Assembly: GCA_037783415.1 (NCBI GenBank)
Contig: JAZGTN010000223.1
Coordinates: 372,001 to 436,000, forward strand
DNA length: 64,000 nt
Direction: 5' to 3'
Origin: Leptasterias polaris
Lineage: Eukaryota; Echinodermata; Asteroidea; Forcipulatida; Asteriidae
A program made the position numbers and the translations under genes. This document shows, in pieces, positions 45,001 through 54,530 of this stretch. Under the pieces are notes generated by a model, which made no database searches, was not told the DNA's origin, and worked only from the letters and a program-made list of their open reading frames with translations. Numbering within the stretch: position 1 is the first letter of the stretch; each line of letters opens with the position of its first letter.

Positions 45001-47518
45001 GGCAAAGACCAGGGAAAACAGAGGCAGTGGCCTCTGTGTACATGTATTTCCAGGCTTGTCAATGAGACTCGCCAGGTACCATTCACTGTTGGTACATGTA
45101 CATGTACATCACCACATACAGGGGTCATTGTGATGGTGACTTACCATAACATAAAGGGATCCCAATTTTTTTATTCACGATGTCTTCTTCTTTTTTTCAT
45201 TTCTGTTTTTAAGATTTTTTATCTAAACATAGCTTTTTGGCTTTTCTTTTTACACAATACACACGCATTGTCCCAACGTTTCCCAATGAATGGGCTGGTA
45301 GTTATCTCACTTTTTTGCATGCTACAATTTGACAATACATGTAACAACCAGCGAGCGCTAGAGGGCGCTTACACAATAAGAACAAACGCCCTCTGTTGGC
45401 AAAATCTAACAGCTTATTACCCAATAGACTGGTCGCCTGTCTTTATCCGCAAACAAGACGGGCACTGGTTTTACAGGCCAAATGATTTTATTGGATACAA
45501 TGATTTCATTGGATAAACTTGCAGTAAGGTAAGCTTTCCACTTCTGTGTTATGATTGATCTGCTAAAAAGTGACGAAGTTTGTCAGCTACACCAGCAGCT
45601 GTTCGATTGTCTGCTGCATGTTGTGTGTGCATAATGTTTGTAGGTCAAAGGTACATCCAACAGGATCCCGCAGAGTGCTCACAGCTGGTATCTGGCGATA
45701 TTCACGAGCCTTGAAGTGTGACGTCAGATGTTCAGGCTAATTACACAATAACATACACACAACGACGACTTGATTAATAAAGACTAATATGTCACTGATG
45801 TGCACGCGCTACATCCGTGTAATGTGTACAGCACGGGTCGTCGGTGGTTCCAGCCGGTATTTTTAACACTATTTTGGGCAGCAGCATGGCCAGTGACTTT
45901 GTTCTTTGGAAAGTTTCTTCAAAGCTTGTTCAAACTACACAACATGAACAGTGTAGGGTTTTTATATTTTAAGAAAAATTATAATAAGTAGGATTACCCT
46001 GGATGAAAGAAAGGAGTTAATTTACATAGATTTGAGATAGTGATCGTCACAATAATCTCAAGTGATACCAGACAAGGCGCACCAATGGATAAGACACAGT
46101 GTTTTTTGTGGCCCTTTGAAAAACAGATACATGTAAGCTGCGTCTTATGAGCAGGAAATTACGGTAAATAAGTTCATAATTCAGAGGTTTGTAGATAAGC
46201 ATTTTTGTGTGTTTTTAGAGTTGTGGGGATTGTTTCATGGAGAATGTTTTTTGATCTATTCACCTAAAAAGTCAAATAATCTTTTAGTACAATCAAATGT
46301 TAGTTACTGTTTCATAAAAACAATTGTAGCATAAATTTGGTTGAGTTTTAGGTTAGATTGATATTAGTTGTATTTGGTCCCTACTGAAAGTGTTTTGGAG
46401 GATGCATCTAGTACCAAGGACCAAGTTCATTTTTAAGGCTTTTTGGATTTGGGGCCCAAAAGTTGACTTCATCTTTACCCTTGCTAATTTTTAATTTCAG
46501 TAATGTATTTTTTTATTATTTAGTTATTGTTGTTTGTTGACACTGGTATTTTGTTCTTGCAGGCCCACATAGCCCAAGTTACTATGGTATAAATAATAAA
46601 GGCCTATGATCTATTTATAATAGCTCCAATGATCTCATGAGTCATTGTACTACTTTGATCTGAATTTATCAAAAAATATATAATTTCGAACAATCTGGCG
46701 AATCATAATATTACAACACTTTCAGCATAGAATGTTGGTTTCTTCACTTAAACAAAGTTCCCAAAAGGTGAAAGACTAACACACCAAATAGTTGTTATTG
46801 AATGTTTTAAAATGATTAGCGAAGCAACTGAAGTGAAAGTGTGTTACTTTTGTAAACAGTACAACTACAATGGTCTCAACTGTTTCACAACATGAATACC
46901 ACAAGTGCTATAGTCAACTGTTTACCAGAATGGAACAGGCCCCAGGTCTGGGCGACACATTTATTATAAAATAAGGCATTTTATAAATCAGTTGTTTTCA
47001 GAACTTTGATCTTTGTGACCAGTAAAATCTTTTTCAACCTTTTACTCAAAATTATTTAAATTTCTTCCACTTTTGGCATGATTATTCACTTTACATTCAT
47101 CCTGTCTTTTTTCATGAGCTTTTTTTGTGTCATGGTTTTAATTGAATTTATACTGTACGTGGTAAAGCATGTTATATATAAAAAAATATATATATATAAC
47201 ATAATAAATATGCAATTAAATGTAATTCACAGAAGGCCCCTATTGAAATCAGTTTAACTAATTGGGTATACACTGGGTAAAGAAAGGTAATACAAAACTA
47301 AATCCCTGTAATTTGTTTCCTTTTGTTTCATCTATTTAGGTGTGACTTCAGGAACAAGATATTCAGAGAACTTTGTGAAATCTGCCAAATTACTTCACTG
47401 GAATGGTCATTTCAAGCCATGGGGAAGAACCTCCCAGCACACCCTTATTTGGGAGAAGTACTTTCTGCCAGACCCCATGGGCAAATTTAAATTAGTCCGA
47501 AAGTACAATGTTGCTTAA
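25421..47518 (+). CDS. GLT8D1: GLT8D1/2-like glycosyltransferase gene (whole spliced locus)
   Basis: Spliced gene for a family GT8 glycosyltransferase of the GLT8D1/GLT8D2 type, a type II membrane protein expected in the Golgi. The acceptor substrate of this family is not firmly established. Seven exons (31868-31960, 33788-34058, 35549-35666, 43037-43225, 43704-43870, 43980-44098, 47340-47518) join with matching phases 1,1,2,0,0,2,1 and GT/AG borders. With candidate exon 25454-25520 the protein is 400 residues; human GLT8D1, as I recall it, is about 370. Visible: basic N-tail, one hydrophobic anchor (about 24-41), LGGLIATVNSI near the start of the catalytic domain, the FVDSD metal-binding DxD motif (D206/D208), TCSFNVGVFVAN (269-280) and HWNGHFKPW (361-369), the GT8 HxxGxxKPW motif. 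The match to GLT8D1 is by recalled similarity across the whole catalytic domain. One invertebrate gene may correspond to both vertebrate paralogues. Introns carry many mobile elements. Confidence 0.9.
26190..26976 (+). mobile_element. CR1/L2-like LINE, RT part, left of the inserted hAT element
   Basis: Begins inside the reverse transcriptase (ALKWFSSYLSERYQSVNI, TGVPQGSILGPLCFTLYT). The catalytic box reads VYADNIQLY: the second aspartate of YADD is asparagine, so the copy is inactive. A frameshift near 26680 moves the reading to HVNNICRSSSLALHKIRQIR and LQRIQNSAARLVTRTP, then a stop. The thumb segment LHCLPVSKRIQYKL is broken at 26976 by the hAT insertion and continues at 28429. It is 5' truncated near 26190. 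Confidence 0.85.
26988..27225. repeat. GGTCTC hexamer array, left subterminal
   Basis: Dense tandem GGTCTC units with short variant spacers (AAGAACT, TGCTAAT, TGCAAAAGT). It starts with inverted pairs GGTCTCGAGACC. Repeated subterminal hexamers are where hAT transposases usually bind, so this array may be functional for the element. Confidence 0.9.
28276..28402. repeat. GGTCTC hexamer array, right subterminal
   Basis: Second GGTCTC array of the nested hAT element. It is in the same orientation as the left array, not inverted, although the outer ends are inverted. Confidence 0.9.
28421..28880 (+). mobile_element. CR1/L2-like LINE, C-terminal part and 3' end
   Basis: Continues the LINE after the hAT element: KCINGSSPEYLQELI, then SFSHSSPVLLNSLPNHIKTA and the terminal FKSLLKTHLFQ stop at 28687. 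The 3'UTR holds five or six copies of an 11-bp unit (GCGCTTCACAC, 28777-28843) and ends GAAGCGCTATATAAAAGC followed by a TTATTATTA tail, typical of CR1/L2-group 3' ends. A one-base frameshift lies near the insertion site. Confidence 0.85.
28881..30487. other. Non-coding stretch in the proposed first intron
   Basis: Unique-looking sequence with no recognisable exon or element; AAAGGGACACACCGGTTAGC near 30107 may be a repeat end. Confidence 0.45.
30488..30760. repeat. 15/16-bp minisatellite, first array
   Basis: Tandem CCCAATCCCAAGTCAA (16 bp) and CTCATCCCAAGTCAA (15 bp) units. The 15-bp version is homogenised near the right end. It is separated from the second array by a SINE. Confidence 0.92.
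30761..30985 (+). mobile_element. tRNA-derived SINE between minisatellite arrays
   Basis: A box TGGCCGAGTGG (30761-30771, perfect consensus), a weaker B box GGTTTGAAACC (30841-30851) and then CCTTGAGCAAGGCACT (30871-30886), the conserved core found after the tRNA head in V-type SINEs of fishes and other deuterostomes. A/B spacing is lengthened by an ACATGT-rich insert. It sits exactly between two arrays of the same minisatellite. Confidence 0.75.
30990..31735. repeat. 16-bp minisatellite, second array
   Basis: About 45 tandem CCCAATCCCAAGTCAA units, with 15-bp variants near the left end and G-containing variants (CAAGTCGACCCAGTC) around 31580. Because 16 is not a multiple of three, all three frames read the same 16-residue peptide cycle, and two long open frames arise by chance. 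It ends 130 bp before the anchor exon. Confidence 0.95.
31868..31960 (+). CDS. GLT8D1: GLT8D-like gene, signal-anchor exon
   Basis: Encodes VALVIIIVVVYMLVFYLPIP, a single very hydrophobic helix, followed by a short polar stem. It ends one base into a codon at donor 31961 (AAAAG/GTACTG); that G plus the GT at 33788 makes a glycine codon, so the phases agree. The 5' border is taken as the AG at 31866-31867 after a pyrimidine-rich stretch. The frame stays open upstream to a weakly placed ATG at 31807 and beyond it into the 16-bp minisatellite, so ab initio predictors may wrongly fuse repeat peptides to the anchor. Confidence 0.75.
32047..32810. mobile_element. Older partial copy of the same MITE family
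   Basis: Left end GTGCTGGACGATATCACAAT resembles the GGGCGATAT end of the 34175 copy. 32390-32800 aligns with 34360-34690 (CTAGCCATGGTTTTCTT, TGATTGGCTGATT, GTGAATATTTATGACGTAAT, GGGAAATTCCCTTGG). No target duplication or right end found. The two copies flank the 33788 exon in direct orientation. Confidence 0.7.
33788..34058 (+). CDS. GLT8D1: GLT8D-like gene, start of catalytic domain
   Basis: Begins after a pyrimidine-rich acceptor ending AAG and ends AG/GTAAGA. The first part is a polar stem rich in K, Q and N (about residues 54-85). The second encodes VVNVVVCSDEKTLGGLIATV and NSIWLNSKAHVKFHVVVDKV, which correspond to the first beta-alpha-beta unit of GT8 enzymes, where the nucleotide sugar binds. 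It closes with HLR; the last arginine is split with the next exon. The two related MITE copies lie in the introns on either side of it. Confidence 0.88.
34175..35023. mobile_element. hAT MITE in GLT8D intron (complete)
   Basis: Target duplication TTGCACAG (34167-34174 and 35024-35031) surrounds 15-bp inverted ends TAAGCTTGGGCGATA and its complement. The interior includes a region shared with 32.39-32.80 kb (TGATTGGCTGATT..., GTGAATATTTATGACGTA, GGGAAATTCCCTT). Many ATATCG-type palindromes lie inside both ends. No transposase frame. The 8-bp duplication supports hAT. Confidence 0.92.
35549..35666 (+). CDS. GLT8D1: GLT8D-like gene, catalytic exon
   Basis: Acceptor GCAG at 35545-35548, donor CCA/GTAAGT at 35667. 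It encodes SWFAVPALQDIDYTMVTFNE followed by SWIQSKPPDKDGKKDNIPP. HLRSW...Y.MV.F matches the human GLT8D1 segment that begins HLRSW. The K/D/P-rich end sits at the usual variable loop before the DxD segment. The exon ends on a complete codon and joins in phase 0 to 43037 across a 7.4-kb intron. A short extra exon in that intron cannot be ruled out, but alignment does not require one. Confidence 0.85.
36168..38220 (-). pseudogene. Heavily decayed LINE in the GLT8D intron
   Basis: Fragments on the minus strand in LINE order: endonuclease end (LNKGHTLDLIISQDTES and LHGLPSNHFAVKC, about 38210-38060), the pre-RT region (37685-37464, 37437-37204 with VKPLIKKPSLDCEDMNNYRP), the RT region (37192-36887, STETALLCMCNDLL, remnant of the first catalytic segment) and a C-terminal remnant (LHWLSIHQRIAFKINLL, near 36430). 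Many stops and frameshifts. It is cut at its upstream side by the hairpin-ended element beginning at 38258. Confidence 0.8.
38258..39503. mobile_element. Hairpin-ended element, complete, in the GLT8D intron
   Basis: Starts ACTAGACATTCA and the 22-bp perfect hairpin GTTTTTGTCA-tg-TGACAAAAAC (38270-38291), then GGTGTTCG. It ends at the hairpin 39479-39503 (arms GGTTTTCGGCT/AGCCGAACACC, one mismatch, loop GCT) whose right arm reads back GGTGTTCG. The interior carries CTTCCGGTTTGAACCGGAAG with a tandem CCGGTTTGAACCGGAAGT (38773-38811), TGACGTCA at 38963 and 39310, and stretches with AGGTCAAA. Confidence 0.85.
39518..41179. mobile_element. Hairpin-ended element without 3' hairpin
   Basis: Starts ACTAGAGATTCAG and the hairpin GTTTTTGT-ttact-ACAAAAAC (39530-39550). 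It holds several tandem monomers of about 130-145 bp with CTTCCGGTTTGAACCGGAAG and AAGGTCAAAT, and TGACGTCA at 40731, 41042 and 41053. It runs directly into the next start module at 41180 with no 3' hairpin, as seen between units of the 11-kb element. Confidence 0.8.
41180..41430. mobile_element. Truncated start of another hairpin-ended element
   Basis: Same ACTAGAGATTCAG start and hairpin (41192-41212), GGTGTTCGTGG and one and a half monomers. It then breaks off near 41430 into unrelated GC-richer DNA. Confidence 0.75.
41440..42230. other. GC-richer unassigned block in the GLT8D intron
   Basis: Markedly more GC and CpG than its surroundings, with GTGGCTGGTCCAGTCGTGGG and CGAATCCGCGAGGTGCTCTG. 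No open frame of note and no match to other sequence in the window. It starts at the break of the truncated hairpin element, so it is probably a separate inserted repeat. Confidence 0.4.
43037..43225 (+). CDS. GLT8D1: GLT8D-like gene, DxD exon
   Basis: Starts after CTCTTCAG and ends CAG/GTATTG. It encodes MTYARFYFPRLFPTLSGRVI, then FVDSDTIVQGDIAELNNTKM and EPGVAVALSDDCSSVSSRAS. DSD (D206, D208 in the 400-residue model) is the metal/UDP-binding DxD motif of retaining GT8 transferases; the human protein has a related acidic triplet here. The first ATG codon is internal methionine, not a start. Codons and phases are intact, so no decay is visible. Confidence 0.92.
43704..43870 (+). CDS. GLT8D1: GLT8D-like gene, TCSFN exon
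   Basis: Acceptor TGATGCAG, donor AA/GTAAGT. It encodes NVYANYLNFHNERVKKLGLN and then PMTCSFNVGVFVANISLW. TCSFNxGVFVAN is the strongest family signature in this gene; a proline seen in vertebrates is valine here (V274). N-x-S at ANIS (N280) is a possible glycosylation site on the lumenal side. The exon ends two bases into a lysine codon completed at 43980. Confidence 0.92.
43980..44098 (+). CDS. GLT8D1: GLT8D-like gene, sixth firm exon
   Basis: Acceptor TGTGCAG, donor CTTG/GTGAGT. It encodes KEDIWGSGTLRGGGYAAPPM, then MIILYKQHTDIPPEWHVRHL. The motif PPM/LLIxxYxQH...WxVRHLG is shared with vertebrate GLT8D1. It lies in the part of the fold that closes over the donor sugar. The split glycine codon (G + GT) continues at 47340 after a 3.2-kb intron. 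Confidence 0.9.
44770..46150. repeat. Possible MITE bounded by GGCGCACCA motifs
   Basis: AAGGCGCACCACCATATAAG (44849) and AAGGCGCACCAATGGATAAG (46075) with nearby GCGTCTTATGAGC. These resemble inverted-end MITEs in which the end reads as a decayed palindrome; borders not resolved. The rest of this intron part shows no gene. Confidence 0.3.
47340..47518 (+). CDS. GLT8D1: GLT8D-like gene, terminal coding exon and stop
   Basis: Acceptor CTATTTAG, stop TAA at 47516-47518. It encodes VTSGTRYSENFVKSAKLLHW, then NGHFKPWGRTSQHTLIWEKY and finally FLPDPMGKFKLVRKYNVA. HWNGHFKPW is the C-terminal HxxGxxKPW motif conserved in GT8 enzymes (diphosphate contact). WEKYFLPDPMGKF matches the vertebrate tail closely. 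AATAAA-like signals occur downstream (for example near 48108 and 48984), but the true 3' end cannot be fixed from sequence. Confidence 0.93.
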
Positions 47519-49679
47519 AATGGCATCAACATCATGCAAGTATAGAAGGGTCCAGAAAGATCACTGAGTAAGTGTTGTTAGTTAACCTCGGCATTGGAAT
47601 TTTTGAATTTTGGAACTGGATAAGCAAACTTCCAGTGCTGAGGGTAACCACTATAGTATCACCAGTTTTATCTAGCCCCCCACCCTTGAAAAAGCAGAAG
47701 GAAAAAAAATGCTTCTACCTTAAAATAAATTTTCTGAATGATGATTGTAATCCTTGATCGAAGTGTAACAAAGAACCATATATAAATGCTAGCAATATTT
47801 GCCAAATGTTAACACATGGTCCTTTAGTAACTCTTAGAAACATGACCAAGACCTGCTCCGGACTATTGCATCTTGAAAAATGAGTCATATTGCATTGCCA
47901 CATCATACAGCAACTTAGAAGCCATATGTGTAGGTATGGAAGATAGCAAGTCTGTCTTTAGTCCATGGGATACAGCGATGATCATTCTCTTGTTACTGTA
48001 CCAGTCATTGTACAAACAATTTTTCTAAACAAACTCACAAATAGATTATTGAAATGTGTTGCTTATTATGAGGTAGGGTATGAAGTAACACTTTAGCGAG
48101 TTGTAAATAAATAATTAATTAACAAAACCTGATCGGTGTTTAGATTGCTGATACACATTGACATATTTATAGTTTCTGTAATGTTGCAATGTGTTTTTTT
48201 ACAACACTAAATGTGTGGAATTGCAGATGCCAAGAAATAAGAAATTATGATTTAAAAAGTAACTTTAATATTGCATTTGTAGAAGAACCAATTAAGTTTT
48301 TCAATCTTAAGCACTAATGTCTAGTAAAATTTCACAATTTAATCTAAAAATGGCTTCTGAAAACTATACCAGTTTTGAGAAGTTCTGGTCTAGAGAAGAC
48401 CTGGAGTGTGTTCCACTCACATGAATGTCAATGTCACACCAATATTTTGGATATGCCTTGTCCAAATCCATATGTATGTTCACATTCATTTGTCAGACCA
48501 ATCATTTTGACCAATCATCTGTTGGTCAATGTGTTGTCTGCTTTTTAAAGTAAAGAATATTCACTACTAATTTTGTTCAATATTAGGTAAATAAGTGCAA
48601 ATTCACTTAACACTTATTTACAAACAATCCCATTTGAAATGTTTTTTTGTCAGGAGGTGCAGATTTATCTAACATGTTAATTTCATGGACTTGTCAATGC
48701 TTACATCTGTTTTTTAAATGTTTGCCAACTTTTGCACGCACCACCTCCTGATCATTAGGTGAACATCACAAATATTGCAAACGCAAGGTGGCCATTGTTT
48801 GCTTTGTTTGCCAGTGTGGAACTTGCCTCCAGTTGTTTTATAACTCAGTTTTTCAACCAGTGTTCTCCAGTTTTCTTCTGTTTCTGCAATTGTCCACCCT
48901 TGTAATGTTTAAGCTTCTTGCCAAGATGTCATTTTTTGACATATTCAATTTATTGAGTTGCCTAAATACCAAAACAAAGCACTAAATAAATGTTACTTTC
49001 GAGAAAAATATGATTAGCTGGAATACCATTCTTGTAGTGTTTGTCCTTAGAAATTTGTTTACAACAATAGTGTCTGCTTAAGCAACTGGGCTCGGGCCAT
49101 TCACTTTTGATGAATGTTGTGATTTGTTAGAAAATGTATAATCGGGGTGGGGGAGGGGCTATGTATCATGTGAAACAGCGATTATGATTTTGCCTATTCT
49201 AAGAACATAAGTATAGATTGTGCTAGTTTGATATCTTGCCAAGAAAATATTGGTGCTTTACAGACTACATGTATTCTTTAAATTATGTAAATTACTTGTT
49301 TATCTTTTATATCATATGTATTACAGAGTTTGTAAAATATTCATTTATTTTAACAGCTCTAACTGTCAATGTTTTATAAACTCTTATTATTTTGAAATAA
49401 AATTTCTGCCTTTTTCGACATGCCATTTTGGTGTGACTAAATTACAAAAGTGTCAAAATATTGTTGACAATAATGTACCTTTATTCCCATTCAATGAGAG
49501 TATCATGATAATACAACATCTGATTCAAGCATTAAAGTATTTGTATAGTGGTAAACTAGTTTTGAGAGTAGTAAATGGGTCTTGTCTATTTGTGCTTTGA
49601 GTAGACAAAACAAATTTGAATAAAAATACAAGGTCCTGTTCCAAACAAAAATCTTGTTATTTCTATCAGCGATATCACT
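47519..49679. other. Probable 3'UTR and downstream region of the GLT8D-like gene
   Basis: T-rich, without good open frames. Candidate polyadenylation signals AATAAA near 47724, 48108 and 48984. The mature 3' end cannot be placed. Confidence 0.45.
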
Positions 49680-50320
49680 CTAAATGGTTGAATAATTGTC
49701 CATGGTTGAATAATTGTCCATGGTCGAATAACTGACCATGGTCGGATAATTGTCCATGGTCGAATAATTCTCCGTGGTCGAATAATTCTCCGTGGTCGAA
49801 TAATTCTCCGTGGTCGGATAATTCTCCGTGGTCGGATAATTCTCCGTGGTCGGATAATTCTCCGTGGTCGCATAATTCTCCGTGGTCGGATAATTCTCCA
49901 TGGTCGGATAATTCTCCGTGGTCGGATAATTCTCCGTGGTCGGATAATTCTCCGTGGTCGGATAATTCTCCGTGGTCGGATAATTCTCCGTGGTCGGATA
50001 ATTCTCCGTGGTCGGATAATTCTCTATGGTTTAATCACTTCCGTGGTTACATTCTTCTCCATGGTTGGATCATTCTCTAAGGTTTAATCATTCTCTATGG
50101 TGGCATCATTCTCTATGGTGGCATCATTCTCTATGGTGGCATCATTCTTTGTGGTGGCATCATTCTCTGTGGTTGAATCATTCTCCGTGGTTGGATCATT
50201 CTCTGTGGTTGGATCATTCTCCGTGGTTGGATCATTCTCCGTGGTTGGATCATTCTCCGTGGTTGGATCATTCTCTATGGTTGAAACATTCTCTTTAGTT
50301 GCATTCTTCTCCACAGGTTG
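49680..50320. repeat. 18-bp minisatellite, two subfamilies
   Basis: About 36 tandem units: GGTCGGATAATTCTCCGT in the left part (49740-50025) and GGTTGGATCATTCTCCGT in the right part (50060-50310), joined by intermediate variants. Since 18 is a multiple of three, frames stay open on both strands; the minus strand reads TTENYP and TTENDP cycles. No start, splice site or non-repeat flank suggests a gene. Confidence 0.93.
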
Positions 50321-50999
50321 AATCAACAGTAATTCCTTAACCTAACTTGATTGACAGAAAGTGCTATTGGCTAGTTGTGTAGGTAATTTTTGTGTATTCA
50401 TTATCGCGATTGTTAATTTGATTATTGTGTTTAGCTATAAAATAAAATAAAATGAAAAAAACATCAATATAGTTTATTTTTACCTTGACATCTTCTTTGT
50501 TGTGTTATATTCTCAAGGTTTTTTTTCAAACTTTTAAGGAGAGAAAGTTTTATTTATTTTTGGCATGTTCTTATTGTACAAAACTAAAACAGGGTTCTGC
50601 ATGATCTTAGATGCAGGTTAGGTAGAATGAACTGAACAAGATGTACTTGGAGGGATATAGAAATTTGACAATTGATGATGACAAAGCCAGATAATAAAAA
50701 TTTGGAGGAAAGCAGCCAAAAAAATTAGCGTTCACAAGTGAACGAATTTAGAAAGGTTACATGTTTTTAAAAATACCAACAACAAATTAGATTTCTGAAA
50801 TCAGCTGTGGATATAAGCGCTTTTGTTTAAAACAGGGTTTGTTCCTGACGGCCAATCATAAGAATAAGCAAATTTCTTGGCCTCTGAGCTGTGATCTGGT
50901 CATGGCTAGGGACGCTGTGCGTTATTCCTGCATGAATAGAATCAGTGTGTGTGCGTATGTATTGTCCTAGGGACTTTGTGCATAGACTTTTGCTCAATA

Positions 51000-53330
51000 C
51001 TGGAAGAGTACCTAAAAAAATTTGCTTTCAATAATAATAATAATATAATAATAAACATTTCTATGGCGCTCTACAATTAACACAGCGCCTCACAAGAAAA
51101 AGAACAAAACAAGTAAAACGTAGCAAAAGAAAATTGTTAGTTGCACTCTGTAGGAAACAAGAACGTTTTGAGAGACCGCTTGAAGACCGAAGTAGACACC
51201 GCCTCTCTGACGTCACAGGGCAGTTGGTTCCAAAGCTTAGGAGCTGCATTAAAGAATAAATTGTCTCCAGCCTTTTTGTAGGAGCGAGGAACAACCAAGC
51301 GTGTGACGTCAGACGCAGAGCAGAGCCTTCTACGGTCTTCAGAATGACCAGTATTGTAGAGGATGAAGTTTTCTGTCAGGTATTTTGGTGCTTGACCATG
51401 AAGACATTTGTGAACATACAGAAGGAGTTTGTATTTGATTCTTTCTCGTACTGGCAGCCAGTGAAGAGATCTCAGCAGGTCAGGGGAATTTTGTTATCTG
51501 CCACAGGCAAACACAAGACGAGCAGCTTTGTTCTGAAGGCGCTGTAGACGCTTGAGATCTACTTCTCTGGCACCGTACAATAGTGTGTTGGCGTAGTCAA
51601 TGCGAGAAAGAACCAGTGATCTGACAGCATGATGGCATGACGACTGAGTAAGAAACCTGCGAATACGCCATAAATTACGGATATGAAAGTGAACACTCTT
51701 ACATACAGAATTTATGTGACGGGTCATGGAGAGGGATGGGTCAAGATTTACACCCAAATTTTTAACAGTAGCAGAGGGGTTGATGGATATGTCATCTAAG
51801 TCGAGCTGGATGTTGGGAAGTGTGTTCAGAACACTCGGAGAGGCAAAAACCATAAATTCTGTTTTGTCTTGATTTAGTTGCAACCTTTTTTACTCATCCA
51901 GGTGTTGATTTGAGAGATGCAGGCAGAAATATTTCTAAGGGCACGTGTGCAATCACCTAGAACCTTGGGGTCAAATTCAGTATAAAGTTGGGTGTCGTCG
52001 GCATAGACATGGAAATTAATATTGTGGTCTCTGATGATGTCGCCAATAGGATGAGTGTACATGATAAATCCCTGTGGTCCTATAACAGAGCCCTGTGGTA
52101 TGGAACATTTAAGAACATGGTTATCAGATACTGCATTTCTAATGGACACTTTGGTACAGCGATCATTTAGGTAAGACTGGACTATGCAAGGGCAACACCT
52201 GTAATACCAAAACGGGTCTCAAGCCTGTCCAAAAGAATACGATGATCAATTGTGTCAAAGGCTGCAGACATATCAAGTAGAACCATGAGAACAACTTTGT
52301 TTTTGTCAAGAGAATGTGAAATGTCACTTTTGACCTTAAGCAAGGCCGTTTCTGTACTGTGGTGTGCTTTATAAGCGGATTGGAATTTCTCATCAAAGTT
52401 GTTGTTGACGTGGTTGATGACTTGACATGATGCAGCCTTTTTAGTAAGTTTGGCAAGGAATTTAATATTAGAAATCGGGCGAAAGCTATTGAGTACATTA
52501 CAATCCATGGTAGGTTTCTTGAGCACAGGAGTAATGATGGACTGCTTTGATGTTTCAGGGAAAACACCAGACTTGAGCGAGGCATTGACAATTCTGGTAA
52601 TAATAGGTAGCAGGATGGGTAAACATTCTTTGATTAGCCATAATGGAATAGTGTCAAGTGAGCAGGTTTTGTTGGGAAATCGGCCGATGAGTTTTTCAAC
52701 CTCTGAGTTGGTGATAGATTCAAAAGTAGGCATCGTTTTGCTAGAATGAAGACTGTCAGTGTGCTGGGCAACCCCAGTGAGTATAGTGGTCTCGGGTTGT
52801 TTATTAGACCTGATTTTCTCAACTTTGTCAACAAAGAAGGACATAAAGTTGTTGGCAAGTTCGGTATCAGAGTCACAGACTGGTAGTGTTTTGGAGGATG
52901 TTTAAGAAGACCATTGATCGTGGTGTACATTTCTTTAGAGCTGGCATTGGAGAATTTGCTGGAAAAGTAGTCAATTTTGGCGTCAGCTATCAGCTCACAT
53001 ACTCGGGTCTTCTGGGCAGTAAATGTGCTGAAATCGGCATCAGAACGACTTTTGCGCCATTTGCGCTCAAGCTGACGACGAGTTCGTCTTTCTTCATGGA
53101 TCATGTTGTTGTACCATGGAAGTCTTGACTTTACAACACGAACTCTGGTGGTGACTGGACATACTTCATCGAGTACAGAGAGTGTGAGGGATTCGTACAT
53201 CTCCGACAGTACAACTGGGTCGTCTCCGTCTGTTGTGATCTCTCTGAGACGTTCAGCAAGGAGATGTTTAAACAAAATCAAATTCAACTTTCCATACTCA
53301 ATGCTAGACAGATTTGAAAATAGCACATGA
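51000..53330 (-). pseudogene. Decayed CR1/Jockey-like LINE (RT, no endonuclease)
   Basis: Minus-strand reading goes through several frames: 53326-52634 (linker before RT, WYNNMIHEERRTRRQLERKW), 52844-52182 (FRPISNIKFLAK, LLDMSAAFDTIDHRILL), 52149-51874 (CSIPQGSVIGP, FHVYADDTQLY) and 51883-51494 (LNQDKTEFMVF, LQRLQNKAARLVF), with remnants to 51.06 kb. The catalytic AFDTIDH, PQG and YADD boxes survive, but at least three frameshifts separate them. The 3' end runs into an ATT-rich simple repeat near 51030. It lies between the two convergent genes. Confidence 0.88.
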
Positions 53331-54530
53331 TACTCTCACCATGCACTCACACACACACACAGCTTGCTCTTATAAACAGGCTCATGTGGGAGTATAGAAT
53401 GGCCCAGCCTTTTATTGATTTTTAGGTTTTTAAATTTATTCTCACTATATTCCTTGTTTGTTCAAGGTATCCAATAAGAGCTACCAACTTATCCTACTCC
53501 ACAAACAATTTAAATTAATTTGTTACCGTCAAATCAGACAATGCGACTATTCATTATAAGGTATAAACACGAAAAAATGTCATGTGTTACCACAAAATCA
53601 CGTGTTTAGTGTTTTGGTTTTGTCTTTTTTTTACTTTCATTTGATTGGTTCATAGAACTTGCATGGTTTATAGAGGTTGAAAATAGATTTGACTTGAGGC
53701 TATTTTGAGTGGTTGGTTAAAATTCACAACTACAATACTTGCATCATTCACATCAAAATATGTTGAAAATTTGACTAGCTACTCCACTTCGTGTATGTGG
53801 GGTTTTTTCATACTGGATATACATGTATAGTTGAACTGACAAGGCTAATGTATTCTTGAAAACAGTATATAGTTGTTTTTTTACATGTACTCGAATTGAA
53901 TTATCACAACAAACAACTTGACTTGTTTTTATGTAACTACCACATCCGCTACAATTGCCAGTTTAGCTATATAAACATGGAGTCCTTAGGTTTTTTTAAA
54001 CTAAATTGTCTTTGAATGTTTCAAATAATTAAATATTTAGAGGACTATATAAAACAAATATTAAATGCAATCGTGGAATATTGCACAATAGTCTTGCCGC
54101 TCATGATTTCACCTTGTGCTATACTGAAACAATGCGTTCAAATGCATTCAATATTTGTTTAACATTATTGCAAGGTTACCCACTAACACAGCAAATAAAC
54201 CACAGTTGAGGAAATATTTGAAGAAAAGAGCAATTTAGTTAATGAAAATGCCACTAAACTTGGTTATCAAAATGTTGTGAGGTGAAGCTAACGCAATAAC
54301 TACATGATACATGTATAAAGTGAAGTGAACACAATCAGTTGTTAATAAACAAGGGGAGACTTTGGGGGACTTAAAATTTGCAGTAGACTTTCCAGGTAAA
54401 TCTATTGTTCTCAGAAATCTACACATGCTCAGAACACAGAACATACATGTAGTTGTTTAAATTTCTCTATTTTCCAAAACAAAAACCACAGAGATGTAGG
54501 GCCTATTGGGATATGTAGGGATCCTGACAA
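53331..54530. other. Downstream flank of the minus-strand gene
   Basis: AT-rich, no recognised element; likely includes the 3'UTR of the gene ending at 54531. Minus-strand AATAAA-like signals are plausible, but none is decisive. Confidence 0.4.

Noticed and set aside
45130..45516. 128-codon open frame in the last GLT8D intron
   Set aside because: Hydrophobic T-rich translation with no family resemblance and no splice or repeat support as a gene.
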